DNA of 64,000 bases from Martelella sp. NC20 (GTDB lineage Bacteria > Pseudomonadota > Alphaproteobacteria > Rhizobiales > Rhizobiaceae), in the NCBI RefSeq assembly GCF_013459645.1, contig NZ_CP054861.1, positions 5,010,001-5,074,000 on the forward strand, given 5' to 3'. Positions 17,570-25,948 of the stretch are shown here, piece by piece. The notes beneath the pieces are model-generated. The model saw only the letters and a program-made list of their open reading frames with translations, had not been told where the DNA came from and did not search any database. The translations under genes were made by a program, and so were the position numbers. Position 1 is the stretch's first letter, and each line of letters opens with the position of its first letter.

Positions 17570-17941
17570 CTATTCCTTTACATCGTCCGGAATGCGGCCG
17601 AAGCGCAGCAGATTGCCGTGCGGATCGGAGATGTAGAATTCCTTCATCCCCCATGCGCGCTCGGCAAAGCCCTGCGGATGGAGGATGTCGCGCATTTCGT
17701 ACTCGGCATAAAGCGCGTCGATGCCGCCGCCGCGGATATAGACCGATGTCCGTTCGCAAAGCGATTTGTCGTCGGTCAGCCAGAAATGCAGTTCCAGTCC
17801 GGGTCGGCGCAGGATGAGGTAATTCTCATGCTCGTGCACCACTTCCGACAATCCGAGCTTTTCGGTGTAGAACGCCCTGGTCTCGGCAAGATTGACCGAA
17901 GGGAGAACAGGCAGAACCGTGATTTCCGTCGGATCGCTCAT
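17570..17941 (-). CDS. VOC-fold protein (glyoxalase/bleomycin-resistance family)
   Basis: 123 residues from the ATG that overlaps the stop of the preceding heme-monooxygenase-like gene by one base (TGATG). Two beta-alpha-beta-beta-beta modules: SVNLAETRAFYTEKLGLSEVV and the C-terminal EFYISDPHGNLLRFGR, with LELHFWL in the middle, the layout of the bleomycin-binding group. Metal ligands typical of glyoxalase I are not all evident, so binding rather than catalysis is possible. Coupling to the heme-degrading enzyme suggests a related substrate or product, which is inference. Confidence 0.7.
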   Translation of the reverse strand: MSDPTEITVLPVLPSVNLAETRAFYTEKLGLSEVVHEHENYLILRRPGLELHFWLTDDKSLCERTSVYIRGGGIDALYAEYEMRDILHPQGFAERAWGMKEFYISDPHGNLLRFGRIPDDVKE

Positions 17942-18255
17942 CACGCGCCCTCGACTGCATTGAAGCCTTCGAAAACCGGCGGCCCGAGATATTCCGCCTT
18001 GCGTTCGCCGGCATTCCTGTGGGCATCGCGAAACTGCTCGGATCTGGTCCAGTCGGTGAACGCCTCCTCGCTCTCCCACATCGTATGCGAGACATAGAGC
18101 GTATAGCCGTCGTCGGCGAACTGCCTGCCCTTCAGGAGATGGAACGAGATAAAGCCGGAAAGTTCCGCGAGCCGGGAATCCCGGCCTTTCCAGATGGCCT
18201 CGAACGCCTCCTCGGAACCGGTCGCGACCTTGAAGCGGTTCATTGCGATATACAT
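17941..18255 (-). CDS. IsdG/HmuQ-like heme-degrading monooxygenase (ABM domain)
   Basis: 104 residues, one antibiotic-biosynthesis-monooxygenase domain (MYIAMNRFKVATGSEEAFEA). The catalytic triad of IsdG-type heme oxygenases is conserved in spacing: Asn6, Trp69, His79 (IsdG Asn7, Trp67, His77). LSGFISFHLLKG and YVSHTMWESEEAFTDW resemble rhizobial HmuQ-type proteins. It would open the heme ring to release iron in the cytosol. It is the first gene of a two-gene unit with the VOC protein. Rhizobial members are usually iron-regulated, but I see no TGA-N9-TCA box in the 75 bases upstream. Confidence 0.75.
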   Translation of the reverse strand: MYIAMNRFKVATGSEEAFEAIWKGRDSRLAELSGFISFHLLKGRQFADDGYTLYVSHTMWESEEAFTDWTRSEQFRDAHRNAGERKAEYLGPPVFEGFNAVEGA

Positions 18256-18472
18256 TGTCTTACCTCTATCGTTTTGTCTTCAACCTGATGACGCCAGGCG
18301 GCGAGGTCTATCACAGTACCGGTTCCGGAAATCCCGGCACGGCGACGCCGCCGTTGCGCAAAGGGGACAACCGCCGCGCCGGCGCGCATCGGGCCAAAGC
18401 GGTTCACCAGCATGCCGGCAGCATCGGTGCTGTGCAGGCCGATCAGGCGAACCCCATCGATATCACATATCA

Positions 18473-18868
18473 TCAGGTCTTGCGCTCGTTCATGCTCTGC
18501 AGCGCGCGCTCGAGCGACGATTTCGAGCCGTTGCGGAGCGGGATGAACGCCTTGTTGAATTTCTTGCAGCCGGATTTGACGCGGACGCAGGCATCGTGGC
18601 TGATACAGTCGATCGGGCAGAACACGCAATCGACGGAGGGCAGCACCCGGTCGATTCGCGACACCGCCTCGCGCAGGCCGCCATCATGGTGGATCAGTTC
18701 CGCGCCATAACCATCGGCTACCGCGCGCAGATGAGCGACCTGACAGTCGCGCCCGCCGACATAAAGAAAACTGCGGCCGGAAAGGCCGTCCGGCGCGTCC
18801 GCTACCCGCGTCACCTCCCCGGATTTCTGTTCGGACCGAGCCGCTTTACGCCGGTTTTTCTTCGCCAT
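18473..18868 (-). CDS. DUF2325 domain-containing protein
   Basis: 131 residues. A lysine/arginine-rich N-terminus (MAKKNRRKAARSEQ) precedes the DUF2325 domain: SFLYVGGRDCQVAHLRAVAD, ELIHHDGG, and the Cys-rich end VFCPIDCISHDACVRVKSGCKK with LRNGSKSSLERAL. The conserved cysteines and His suggest metal or redox binding, but the family has no firm function that I know. It lies upstream of the heme-monooxygenase gene on the same strand with a 217-bp gap in which I see no gene, so common transcription is uncertain. Confidence 0.75.
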   Translation of the reverse strand: MAKKNRRKAARSEQKSGEVTRVADAPDGLSGRSFLYVGGRDCQVAHLRAVADGYGAELIHHDGGLREAVSRIDRVLPSVDCVFCPIDCISHDACVRVKSGCKKFNKAFIPLRNGSKSSLERALQSMNERKT

Positions 18869-19074
18869 GAATGCCTCCTCAACAAGGGGAATTTCGCAAT
18901 GTCGCGGCGAGCATATAAAACATGATTAAAAAGGTAAAGTTTAAATATGATAGTTCTACTCATGTTTTTGATCGTGGTCCGGTTGCACGGATTACAAATC
19001 GGCAATCCTGCTCGGTGGCGCTTTTAAAGTTGCGGTGGCCGCGTTACAACATGGGGCAAAATCGGAGGGATTCC

Positions 19075-19437
19075 ATGCTTGAGAAAATCGAAAACCTGCC
19101 GGACACCATGATCGGCTTCACGATTCACAAGGCGCTGAGCGCCAATGATTACCAGAACGTCCTGCTTCCGGCGCTCGAAACCCAGAGCACAAAGGGCGGC
19201 GGGCTGCGCCTGCTTCTGGTGACCGGCTCGGATTTCGCCGGATCGGATGTCGGCACCGCGATCGGCGGCCAGCCCTTCCGCCGCTCCGAACCGCTGGAAT
19301 TCAAGAGCATCGCGATCGTCAGCGCCAACAAGGGCTTTACCCAGGCCGTTCAGATGTTCGGCATGCTGTTCCATGCAGAGGTGAAGGTCTTCGACCCTGA
19401 CAAGCAGACAGAAGCCATTGCCTGGCTCGCGAGTTGA
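19075..19437 (+). CDS. STAS/SEC14-like (SpoIIAA-like) domain protein
   Basis: 120 residues from the ATG preceded by CGGAGGGA. The sequence MLEKIENLPDTMIGFTIHKALSANDY and later RSEPLEFKSIAIVSANKG and AEVKVFDPDKQTEAIAWLAS fit the SpoIIAA-like family of single-domain STAS proteins, thought to bind nucleotides or lipids. Function in this organism is unknown. It is a single gene, convergent with the extensin-like gene; the 206 bases upstream contain an AT-rich segment but no gene. Confidence 0.7.
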   Translation: MLEKIENLPDTMIGFTIHKALSANDYQNVLLPALETQSTKGGGLRLLLVTGSDFAGSDVGTAIGGQPFRRSEPLEFKSIAIVSANKGFTQAVQMFGMLFHAEVKVFDPDKQTEAIAWLAS

Positions 19438-19459
19438 TTGCGCGACCGGAAGCAGCCGC

Positions 19460-20305
19460 CTACCGGCAGTAGCGGTAGCCGCCGTTGCGCTCGATCACGT
19501 CGAGATGCATGTGGTCCTGATGGGTCGCATCGCTGCCGGGTGACAGCACAGTCATGAAATAGAGGCACGCCGCTGCGCTGACGGTGCGCTGGAAGGCGCC
19601 TGTGGCGCTGCCGTCCTTTGTGCGCGGCAGCATCTCCACCGTGGTGCCATCCGAAAAGGAGAGGCTGCGAACATCGACCGCATTGCCTTTGGCATGCTCG
19701 GAGATTTTGGCGCCGGATACGCCGTTGCGGCCGCGGCAGACATAGGCCGAGGCCTGCTCGACGCCGACCAGCCGCGCATCGGCGGAAAGCGCGATCTTCG
19801 CCGTCGGCTCGACATAGGCCTTCGCCCATGTGGCAAGCGCGAGCGCCGTCTTGCAGCGCATCGTGCCCTCGGGCGAAAGCTCCACCCCTTCCATAACCGC
19901 AGTGACCTTCAGCGGCCGCGCCATGCCGCAGGCCCCCTCCCCGTCGATTGGCGCGAGCACGTCGAACTGCGCTCCGAGCGCGGTGAGCGCCGCCGTGCAG
20001 CGGAGAAATTCGCCCTCGTCCTCCTCGGGCGGCTTGGGATCTGGCGGCGGCGGGTTCTCGGCGCGCTCTTCAGGCATGGGCGGCTCGTCCGGCAGGTCTT
20101 CCCCGACCTTCTCGACCGCCTCTTCCTCCGCCGCTTCGTTTTCTTCCGCAGCGGGCTTTTCCTCCGTCACCGGCGCCTCCACGGCAGCCCCGCCATCCGG
20201 ACGCTGCTCCGGCACCGGCGGATTTTCGGGAAGATCGAACGCCATCAGGCAAAATGCCATCGCTGGGATGAGAGCGACGGATAGGGGTTTCCTGAAATTG
20301 GCCAC
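19460..20305 (-). CDS. Extensin-like protein (ExtC C-terminal domain), secreted
   Basis: 281 residues from a GTG preceded by GAGGAC. A signal peptide (MANFRKPLSVALIPAMAFCL) leads to a Pro/Glu-rich low-complexity stretch of about 90 residues, then the extensin-like C domain: LRCTAALTALGAQFDVLAPI, MRCKTALALATWAK, AYVCRGRNGVSGAKISEHAKGNAVDVRSL and QDHMHLDVIERNGGYRYCR. The His/Asp motifs SEHAKGNAVDV and DHMHLD resemble the zinc site of LAS peptidases, so a cell-wall peptidase role is plausible. Conserved cysteines probably form disulfides in the periplasm. The acidic proline-rich segment likely spans the envelope. Confidence 0.8.
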   Translation of the reverse strand: MANFRKPLSVALIPAMAFCLMAFDLPENPPVPEQRPDGGAAVEAPVTEEKPAAEENEAAEEEAVEKVGEDLPDEPPMPEERAENPPPPDPKPPEEDEGEFLRCTAALTALGAQFDVLAPIDGEGACGMARPLKVTAVMEGVELSPEGTMRCKTALALATWAKAYVEPTAKIALSADARLVGVEQASAYVCRGRNGVSGAKISEHAKGNAVDVRSLSFSDGTTVEMLPRTKDGSATGAFQRTVSAAACLYFMTVLSPGSDATHQDHMHLDVIERNGGYRYCR

Positions 20306-20381
20306 GTACTGTCCTCGGTTGATGTTGCCTCTGGACAACGTGCGGTGGTGCCGCGCGGTTCCGCAAGGGCGAACGCCCAGC

Positions 20382-20414
20382 AAAAAGCCCCGGCGAAAAC
20401 AACCGCCGGGGCTT
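20382..20414 (-). terminator. Rho-independent terminator of the pnt operon
   Basis: On the minus strand AAGCCCCGGCG and CGCCGGGGCTT form an 11-bp stem with an 8-base loop, followed by TTTTTG. It lies 27 bases after the pntB stop. Confidence 0.8.
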
Positions 20415-20440
20415 AAACATTCTCAAAGACCAGGCACTGC

Positions 20441-21838
20441 CTATTCGAAGGCCTTGACGATGTCCTCGGTCATCTTCTTGGCATCGCCGAGCAGCATCAT
20501 CGTGCCGTCCTTGTAGAACAGCTCGTTGTCGATGCCGGCATAGCCGGAGCCGAGCGAGCGCTTGACGAACAGGCAGGTCTTGGCCTTGTCGACGTCGAGG
20601 ATCGGCATGCCGTAGATCGGCGAGGCCTTGTCGTCGCGCGCCGCCGGGTTGGTGACGTCGTTGGCGCCGATGACATAGGCGACGTCGGCCTGGGCGAATT
20701 CGGAGTTGATATCCTCAAGTTCGAACACCTCGTCATAGGGCACATTGGCCTCGGCGAGCAGTACGTTCATGTGCCCCGGCATGCGGCCGGCGACCGGGTG
20801 AATGGCATATTTCACCTCGACGCCCTTCTCCTTCAGCTTGTCGGCCAGTTCACGCAGCGCGTGCTGGGCCTGGGCAACAGCCATGCCGTAACCCGGCACG
20901 ATGATCACCTTGGAAGCGTTTTCCATCAGGAAGGCGGCGTCGTCGGCCGAACCGGTCTTGACGGAGCGATCGGTATCCGACGCGCTGGCGGCAGCCCCGC
21001 TATCGCCGCCAAAGCCGCCGAGAATAACGGAAATGAACGAGCGGTTCATGCCCTTGCACATGATGTAGGACAGGATCGCGCCGGACGAGCCGACCAGCGC
21101 GCCGGTGACGATCAGCGCCATATTGCCGAGCGTAAACCCGATGCCGGCAGCCGCCCACCCCGAATAGGAGTTCAGCATCGACACCACGACCGGCATGTCG
21201 GCCCCGCCGATCGGCACGATCAGCAGAACGCCGAGCGCCAGCGCCAGAATGACGATCAGCCAGAAGTGAACCGGATTGGCCGTTGCCGACAGCGACACGA
21301 TGAACAGCACCAGCCCGGCCAGAAGCGCGATATTGATGATATGGCGTCCGGGCAGCATGATCGGCTTGCCGGACATCCGCCCATCGAGCTTCAGAAAGGC
21401 GATGATCGAGCCGGTAAAGGTGATGGCGCCGATCGCCGCCCCGAGCGAAAGCTCGATCAGGGCTCTGAGATGGATATCGTCCGGCGTGCCGATGCCGAAG
21501 CTTTCCGGCGAGTAGAGCGCCGCCCCCGCCACCAGCACCGCCGCAAGACCGACGAGCGAGTGAAAGCCCGCGACAAGCTGCGGCATCGCGGTCATCGGAA
21601 TGGTGCGCGCGACATAGGCGCCGATACCGCCGCCGATCGCGATCGCCAGAACGATCAGGATCAGGGCCGGAAAATCAGGCTTTGCCAGCAACAGCGTGGT
21701 GACGATCGCGATCCCCATGCCGACCATGCCGTAAAGGTTGCCCTTGCGGCTGGTGGAGGGATGCGACAGGCCGCGCAGCGCCAGAATGAAAAGCACCGCG
21801 GAGACGAGAAACAGCAAGGCTGCGAGATTGACAGACAT
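20441..21838 (-). CDS. pntB: NAD(P) transhydrogenase subunit beta
   Basis: 465 residues. About nine membrane helices (GNLYGMVGMGIAIVTTLLL onwards) are followed by the NADP(H)-binding domain III from about residue 290: VIIVPGYGMAVAQAQHALRE, YAIHPVAGRMPGHMNVLLAEA, VIGANDVTNPAA, and CLFVKRSLGSGYAGIDNELF. It couples hydride transfer from NADH to NADP+ with proton entry across the inner membrane, supplying NADPH. It is the last gene of pntAA-pntAB-pntB, 11 bases after pntAB, and is closed by a strong terminator. Confidence 0.95.
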   Translation of the reverse strand: MSVNLAALLFLVSAVLFILALRGLSHPSTSRKGNLYGMVGMGIAIVTTLLLAKPDFPALILIVLAIAIGGGIGAYVARTIPMTAMPQLVAGFHSLVGLAAVLVAGAALYSPESFGIGTPDDIHLRALIELSLGAAIGAITFTGSIIAFLKLDGRMSGKPIMLPGRHIINIALLAGLVLFIVSLSATANPVHFWLIVILALALGVLLIVPIGGADMPVVVSMLNSYSGWAAAGIGFTLGNMALIVTGALVGSSGAILSYIMCKGMNRSFISVILGGFGGDSGAAASASDTDRSVKTGSADDAAFLMENASKVIIVPGYGMAVAQAQHALRELADKLKEKGVEVKYAIHPVAGRMPGHMNVLLAEANVPYDEVFELEDINSEFAQADVAYVIGANDVTNPAARDDKASPIYGMPILDVDKAKTCLFVKRSLGSGYAGIDNELFYKDGTMMLLGDAKKMTEDIVKAFE

Positions 21839-21849
21839 TGTCTATGGCC

Positions 21850-22263
21850 TCACTTCTCTTTTTTCTTGTACATCGCCAGCATGCGCTGGGTGACGAGGAA
21901 GCCGCCGAAAATATTGATCGAGACCAGGATCAGGGCAACGAAGCCCATGCCGGTGGCGATACCGCTTGCCGAAAGGGCAACCGAGAGCAGCGCGCCGACC
22001 ACGATCACCGAGGAGATCGCGTTGGTGACGGCCATCAGCGGGGTATGCAGCGCCGGCGTCACCGACCACACCACGTAATAGCCGACGAAAATTGCGAGCG
22101 CGAAGATCGCAAGCTGGAAGACGAAGGGATCGATGACCCCGCCGGTCACGCCATGGGCGAGCGAGGCGAGCGTCCCGTCCTCGAGATTGCCGAGCGCGCT
22201 CCTGGCGTGTTCCAGCGAAAGCATCGCCTGATCGATCGAGCTATGAACATCATCTAACGGCAT
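21850..22263 (-). CDS. pntAB: NAD(P) transhydrogenase subunit alpha, membrane part
   Basis: 137 residues with about four membrane helices (PFVFQLAIFALAIFVGYYVVWSVTPALHTPLMAVTNAISSV, split here at residue boundaries by description only: helix 1 near 45-65, ALHTPLMAVTNAIS near 70-83). It corresponds to the C-terminal membrane domain of E. coli PntA, encoded separately here. Its ATG overlaps the pntAA stop by one base (TGATG), so translation is coupled. It anchors the NAD(H)-binding subunit to the proton channel formed with PntB. Confidence 0.93.
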   Translation of the reverse strand: MPLDDVHSSIDQAMLSLEHARSALGNLEDGTLASLAHGVTGGVIDPFVFQLAIFALAIFVGYYVVWSVTPALHTPLMAVTNAISSVIVVGALLSVALSASGIATGMGFVALILVSINIFGGFLVTQRMLAMYKKKEK

Positions 22264-23414
22264 CAGACCTCTCCCCCGGCGGGCTGGCCGCCGAATTTCG
22301 GATGAACGAGCGCGCCCTCATGCGCCAAAAGCGTGGCGGCGACGAGTGCGTCTTCCCGGTTGATTTTCAATGCGCCGGTTTCCTTGTCGACCAGCGTTTC
22401 GAAGAAAGTCAGAAGGTTCTTGGCGTAAAGCGCCGATGCGCTGGCGGCGATCCGTCCCGGCAGGTTCTCATAGCCGATCACGCTCACGCCATCGACTTCC
22501 GTGACTGTGCCTGCAACCGCACCCTCGATATTGCCGCCGCGCTCGACCGCAAGGTCGACGGCGACCGAGCCAAGCTTCATCGACGCCAGCATCTGACGGC
22601 TGACAAGCCGGGGGGCGGGGCGGCCGGGGATCAGCGCGGTGGTGATGACGATATCCTGCTTGGCAATGTGCGAAGCCACCAGTTCGGCCTGCTTGGCCTG
22701 GTATTCGGCCGACATTTCCTTGGCATAGCCGCCGGCGGTTTCCGCCGCCTTGAACTCGTCATCCTCGACCGCGATGAATTTCGCGCCGAGCGAGGCGACC
22801 TGTTCCTTGGCGGCGGGACGCACATCGGTCGCCGAAACCACGGCGCCTAGACGGCGCGCGGTCGCGATCGCCTGAAGGCCGGCAACGCCGGCGCCCATCA
22901 CGAAAACGCGTGCGGCCGGCACCGTGCCCGCCGCCGTCATCATCATCGGCATTGCGCGGTCAAACACTGCTGCGGCCTCGATAACGGCCTGATAGCCCGC
23001 AAGGTTTGCCTGCGAGGAAAGCACGTCCATCGACTGCGCGCGGGTAATGCGCGGCATAAGCTCCATCGCGAACGCGGAGATGCCCTTCTCCGCCATCGCC
23101 GAGAGCGCATCCTCATGGCCGTAGGGATCCATGGTTGCGATCACGACAGCGCCGCTCTTGTAGCCGGAAAACTCGGGTTCCGTGGGCCGGCGCACGCGGA
23201 AGACGACATCGGCATTGGCCGCAGCCTCCGGACCGGCGATCTCGGCGCCCGCCGCGCGGAACGCATCGTCGTCCATGCGCGATTTGAGACCGGCGCCGCT
23301 TTCGACGATGACGTCGAAGCCGAGACCCTTCAGTTTCTTGACCGTATCAGGAGAGGCGGCGACGCGGGTTTCCGCGTCCGCCGTTTCCTTCGGTACGAAT
23401 AGTGTCTTGCTCAA
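22263..23414 (-). CDS. pntAA: NAD(P) transhydrogenase subunit alpha, NAD(H)-binding part
   Basis: 383 residues of the soluble domain I, related to alanine dehydrogenase: start MSKTLFVPKETADAETRVA, RMDDDAFRAAGAEI, the conserved segment MPRITRAQSMDVLSSQANLAGY, dinucleotide fold VFVMGAGVAGLQAIATARRLG, and PGRPAPRLVSRQML. It binds NADH and passes hydride to NADP+ on PntB. First gene of the three-gene pnt operon; the small oxidase-subunit gene lies 100 bases upstream on the same strand. Confidence 0.95.
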   Translation of the reverse strand: MSKTLFVPKETADAETRVAASPDTVKKLKGLGFDVIVESGAGLKSRMDDDAFRAAGAEIAGPEAAANADVVFRVRRPTEPEFSGYKSGAVVIATMDPYGHEDALSAMAEKGISAFAMELMPRITRAQSMDVLSSQANLAGYQAVIEAAAVFDRAMPMMMTAAGTVPAARVFVMGAGVAGLQAIATARRLGAVVSATDVRPAAKEQVASLGAKFIAVEDDEFKAAETAGGYAKEMSAEYQAKQAELVASHIAKQDIVITTALIPGRPAPRLVSRQMLASMKLGSVAVDLAVERGGNIEGAVAGTVTEVDGVSVIGYENLPGRIAASASALYAKNLLTFFETLVDKETGALKINREDALVAATLLAHEGALVHPKFGGQPAGGEV

Positions 23415-23514
23415 GACATGCTCCCAGATTGAAGTCGGAACGGACGTCAGGCGTCACCGGCGCGCCGGCAAACCGACACGCCCTATTCCGCAGAAAAGCG
23501 ATTTTTCAAGGCTT

Positions 23515-23733
23515 TCAGCGCAGGATAACGTAGCCAAGCGCGCTAATGACGATGAAGATAATCAGGCTGCCGATGAAGCCGAAAGGCCCGAGCAGCCCGG
23601 CCGCCATGGCCGCCATCAGCGCGATCAGATGGATAGTGCCGTACTTCGTGCCATTGACGAACATCTTGTAGGTTTTGGCATGTTCCGAAAAATCCGCCTC
23701 ATCCGCGGGCTGGGGCATTTCGACATTCTGCAT
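23515..23733 (-). CDS. aa3-type cytochrome c oxidase subunit IV-like protein
   Basis: 72 residues: a short N-terminal cytosolic part with ADFSEHAKTYKMFVNGTKYG, then hydrophobic stretches HLIALMAAMAAGLLG and FIGSLIIFIVISALGYVIL. This matches the bacterial aa3 oxidase subunit IV family, a one- or two-helix accessory subunit. In Rhizobiales it is commonly found just upstream of pntAA, as here. The rest of the oxidase is encoded elsewhere. A GGAGGGAAG ribosome site precedes the ATG. Confidence 0.85.
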   Translation of the reverse strand: MQNVEMPQPADEADFSEHAKTYKMFVNGTKYGTIHLIALMAAMAAGLLGPFGFIGSLIIFIVISALGYVILR

Positions 23734-23905
23734 AGACTTCCCTCCTTTGCGGCGTCACCGCGATCGCCGCCGTCTCCGGCCGGCCAAACTCCCTCGGGGC
23801 TTTCGATTATCATACCTTGTTTCACGCTTTCAACAACGCCGTCGGAAAACTCCGCCCATTCAATCGATTATTGATGAGGACAGACAATTGACAGCACTTA
23901 TTTAG

Positions 23906-23917
23906 GTTGATATCAAC
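23906..23917. promoter_or_regulatory. Palindrome upstream of the MFS gene
   Basis: GTTGATATCAAC is a perfect 12-bp palindrome 59 bases before the MFS start, in a short AT-rich stretch between divergent genes. A regulator-binding site is possible; no regulator is adjacent. The rest of the 243-bp spacer shows nothing else. Confidence 0.3.
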
Positions 23918-23976
23918 TTATATAATTCGACCGGCCTTTCCCGCCGGTCCTGACGGAGCACGGGAGGCCTGGTTTA

Positions 23977-25185
23977 ATGCTGAACGTCCATTATCGCTGG
24001 GTCATGGTAGCCGCCGGCGCCGTAATTGGCTGTCTCGCCATTGGCGCGATATTCTCGCTGCCGGTATTCCTGAGGCCGATGGCGGAGGCGACGGGATGGT
24101 CGACCACCGGCATTTCCGCAGCCATGACCATCGGGTTCATCACCTCGGCGCTTGCAAGCATGATCATGGGTACGCTGTCAGACCGGATCGGCCCGCGACC
24201 GGTGGTACTCGCCGGCAGCGTCGCGATGGTTGCTGCCCTCCTCCTCGCAAGCGTGAGTTCCAGCCTGCTGGCCTTCCAGGCAAGCTTCGGCCTGGTCTCC
24301 GGACTTGCGATCGCGGCGCTGATGGCACCGATGATGTCTTCGATCGTCGGCTGGTTCGATACCCATCGCTCGCTCGCCGTATCGCTGGTTTCGGTCGGCT
24401 TCGGCGTCGCGCCCATGACGATGTCGCCGCTCGCCGCATGGCTGGTCGAGGGGTATGACTGGCGCACCTCGATGCAGATTATCGCAATCGTGGTGGCGGT
24501 GCTGATGCTTCCCGCCGCGATGCTGATCCGTCGGCCGCCGCAGGTTGAGGCGGCGATGCCCGGCATGGCCGGCACCGAACCGGAGATCACGGTTGCCGAG
24601 GCCATCCGCTCGCCGCAGTTCATCGTGCTCTGTCTTACCAACTTTTTCTGCTGCGCCACCCATGCCGGGCCGATCTTCCACACCGTCAGCTATGCCGTGA
24701 CCTGCGGCATTCCGCTGATGGCGGCAGTTTCGATCTATTCGATCGAAGGACTTGCCGGACTAGGCGGACGGGTGGTCTTCGGTATTCTCGGAGACCGGCT
24801 GGGGGCCAAGCGGGTATTGGTCGCGGGTCTTCTCGCCCAGGCCTTCGGCGCGCTTGCCTATGCCTTCGTTCGCGAACTTGCCGGCTTCTACACCGTCGCC
24901 GCGCTCTTCGGCTTCATCTATGCTGGCGTAATGCCGCTCTATGCGGTGCTGGCGCGTGAAAACTTCCCGCAGCGGATGATGGGCACGGTGATCGGCGGCA
25001 CCGGTCTTGCCGGCGGTCTCGGCATGGCGCTCGGCCCGCTTGCCGGCGGCCTGATCTATGACGCCTTCGCGACCTATACCTGGATGTATGTCGGCGCCTG
25101 GGGCATGGGCATCGGCGCCACGCTGATGGCGCTCACCTTCCGCTCCCGCGCGAGCCGCGACCCCGCCGTTCCGCAGCCCGCATGA
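23977..25185 (+). CDS. MFS transporter (monocarboxylate/OFA-like)
   Basis: 402 residues, 12 predicted helices in two halves. The loop 2-3 signature GTLSDRIGPRPVVLAGS and its second-half counterpart GILGDRLGAKRVLVAG are clear, and the halves are separated by a cytosolic linker rich in acidic residues and Pro (about 185-215). Overall layout and motifs resemble bacterial monocarboxylate-type carriers of the MFS. Substrate cannot be assigned. GGGAGG lies 9 bases before the ATG. Single gene; the downstream TRAP genes begin 184 bases later with their own ribosome site. Confidence 0.8.
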   Translation: MLNVHYRWVMVAAGAVIGCLAIGAIFSLPVFLRPMAEATGWSTTGISAAMTIGFITSALASMIMGTLSDRIGPRPVVLAGSVAMVAALLLASVSSSLLAFQASFGLVSGLAIAALMAPMMSSIVGWFDTHRSLAVSLVSVGFGVAPMTMSPLAAWLVEGYDWRTSMQIIAIVVAVLMLPAAMLIRRPPQVEAAMPGMAGTEPEITVAEAIRSPQFIVLCLTNFFCCATHAGPIFHTVSYAVTCGIPLMAAVSIYSIEGLAGLGGRVVFGILGDRLGAKRVLVAGLLAQAFGALAYAFVRELAGFYTVAALFGFIYAGVMPLYAVLARENFPQRMMGTVIGGTGLAGGLGMALGPLAGGLIYDAFATYTWMYVGAWGMGIGATLMALTFRSRASRDPAVPQPA

Positions 25186-25369
25186 AGTGGCGCTTCGAAG
25201 GACGGATACGATCTGTCCTTCCGCCCTTCAGCAATAAAACTGCGGCTGGGCGCTGATTTTCTGCCCAAAACTTCCAATTTCGGGCCGTTTTCAGCCCGTA
25301 TTGTACCAAAGGCATGTTGCGTGGCCTTGACAACTTCCATTAAGGAGGTCGGACGGTTTGGAGGCACCC

Positions 25370-25948
25370 ATGCGACCACTCATAATAATAAGCCGGACAA
25401 TCGACAGGCTGAATGAATTCATCGGACACTCGGTGTCCTGGCTACTTCTGGTAGCGATCCTGGTCAGCGCCGGCAATGCGGTCAGCCGCAAGCTGTTCTC
25501 GCTGTCCTCGAATGCCATGCTGGAATTGCAGTGGTACCTCTATGGCGCCGTTTTCATGCTGGCCGCCGCATACACGCTGCTGAAGAACGAGCATATCCGG
25601 ATCGACATCCTGTCGTCGTCATGGTCCAGGCGGACCCGCGACTGGATCGATCTCGTGCTCCACATCGCCTTCCTGGTGCCGTTCGCATCGATGATGGTCT
25701 ATCTGTGCTGGCCGTGGTTCTGGCGTTCGTTCTTCTCCGGCGAGCACTCGACCAATGCCGGCGGGCTGATCCTGTGGCCGGCGAAATCCTTCATCCTCAT
25801 CGGCTTCATCCTGCTTCTGCTGCAGGCCTTCTCCGAGATCATCAAACGGATGGGCGCACTTTCCGGCCATATACGGGAAGACGAGGCGCTTTATGCCGAT
25901 GCCGGCAATGCCGCCAACATGATGACCGAGGACCGGCCGCATGATTGA
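25370..25948 (+). CDS. dctQ: TRAP transporter small permease (DctQ)
   Basis: 192 residues from ATG 25370, with TTGGAGG 6 bases upstream. An in-frame TTG at 25358 sits 8 bases after a perfect AAGGAGGTC and is a real alternative adding 4 residues. Four helices, the DctQ motif ELQWYLYGAVFMLAAAYTLLKNEHIRID and SSWSRRTRDWIDL. It forms the membrane unit with the large subunit, whose start overlaps it by 8 bases. The matching binding protein is on the other strand at 27983-29101. Confidence 0.88.
   Translation: MRPLIIISRTIDRLNEFIGHSVSWLLLVAILVSAGNAVSRKLFSLSSNAMLELQWYLYGAVFMLAAAYTLLKNEHIRIDILSSSWSRRTRDWIDLVLHIAFLVPFASMMVYLCWPWFWRSFFSGEHSTNAGGLILWPAKSFILIGFILLLLQAFSEIIKRMGALSGHIREDEALYADAGNAANMMTEDRPHD

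Noticed and set aside
18256..18472. Possible gene or IRO box between DUF2325 and heme-monooxygenase genes
   Set aside because: Frames crossing it are overlaps with neighbours, and no TGA-N9-TCA site fits.
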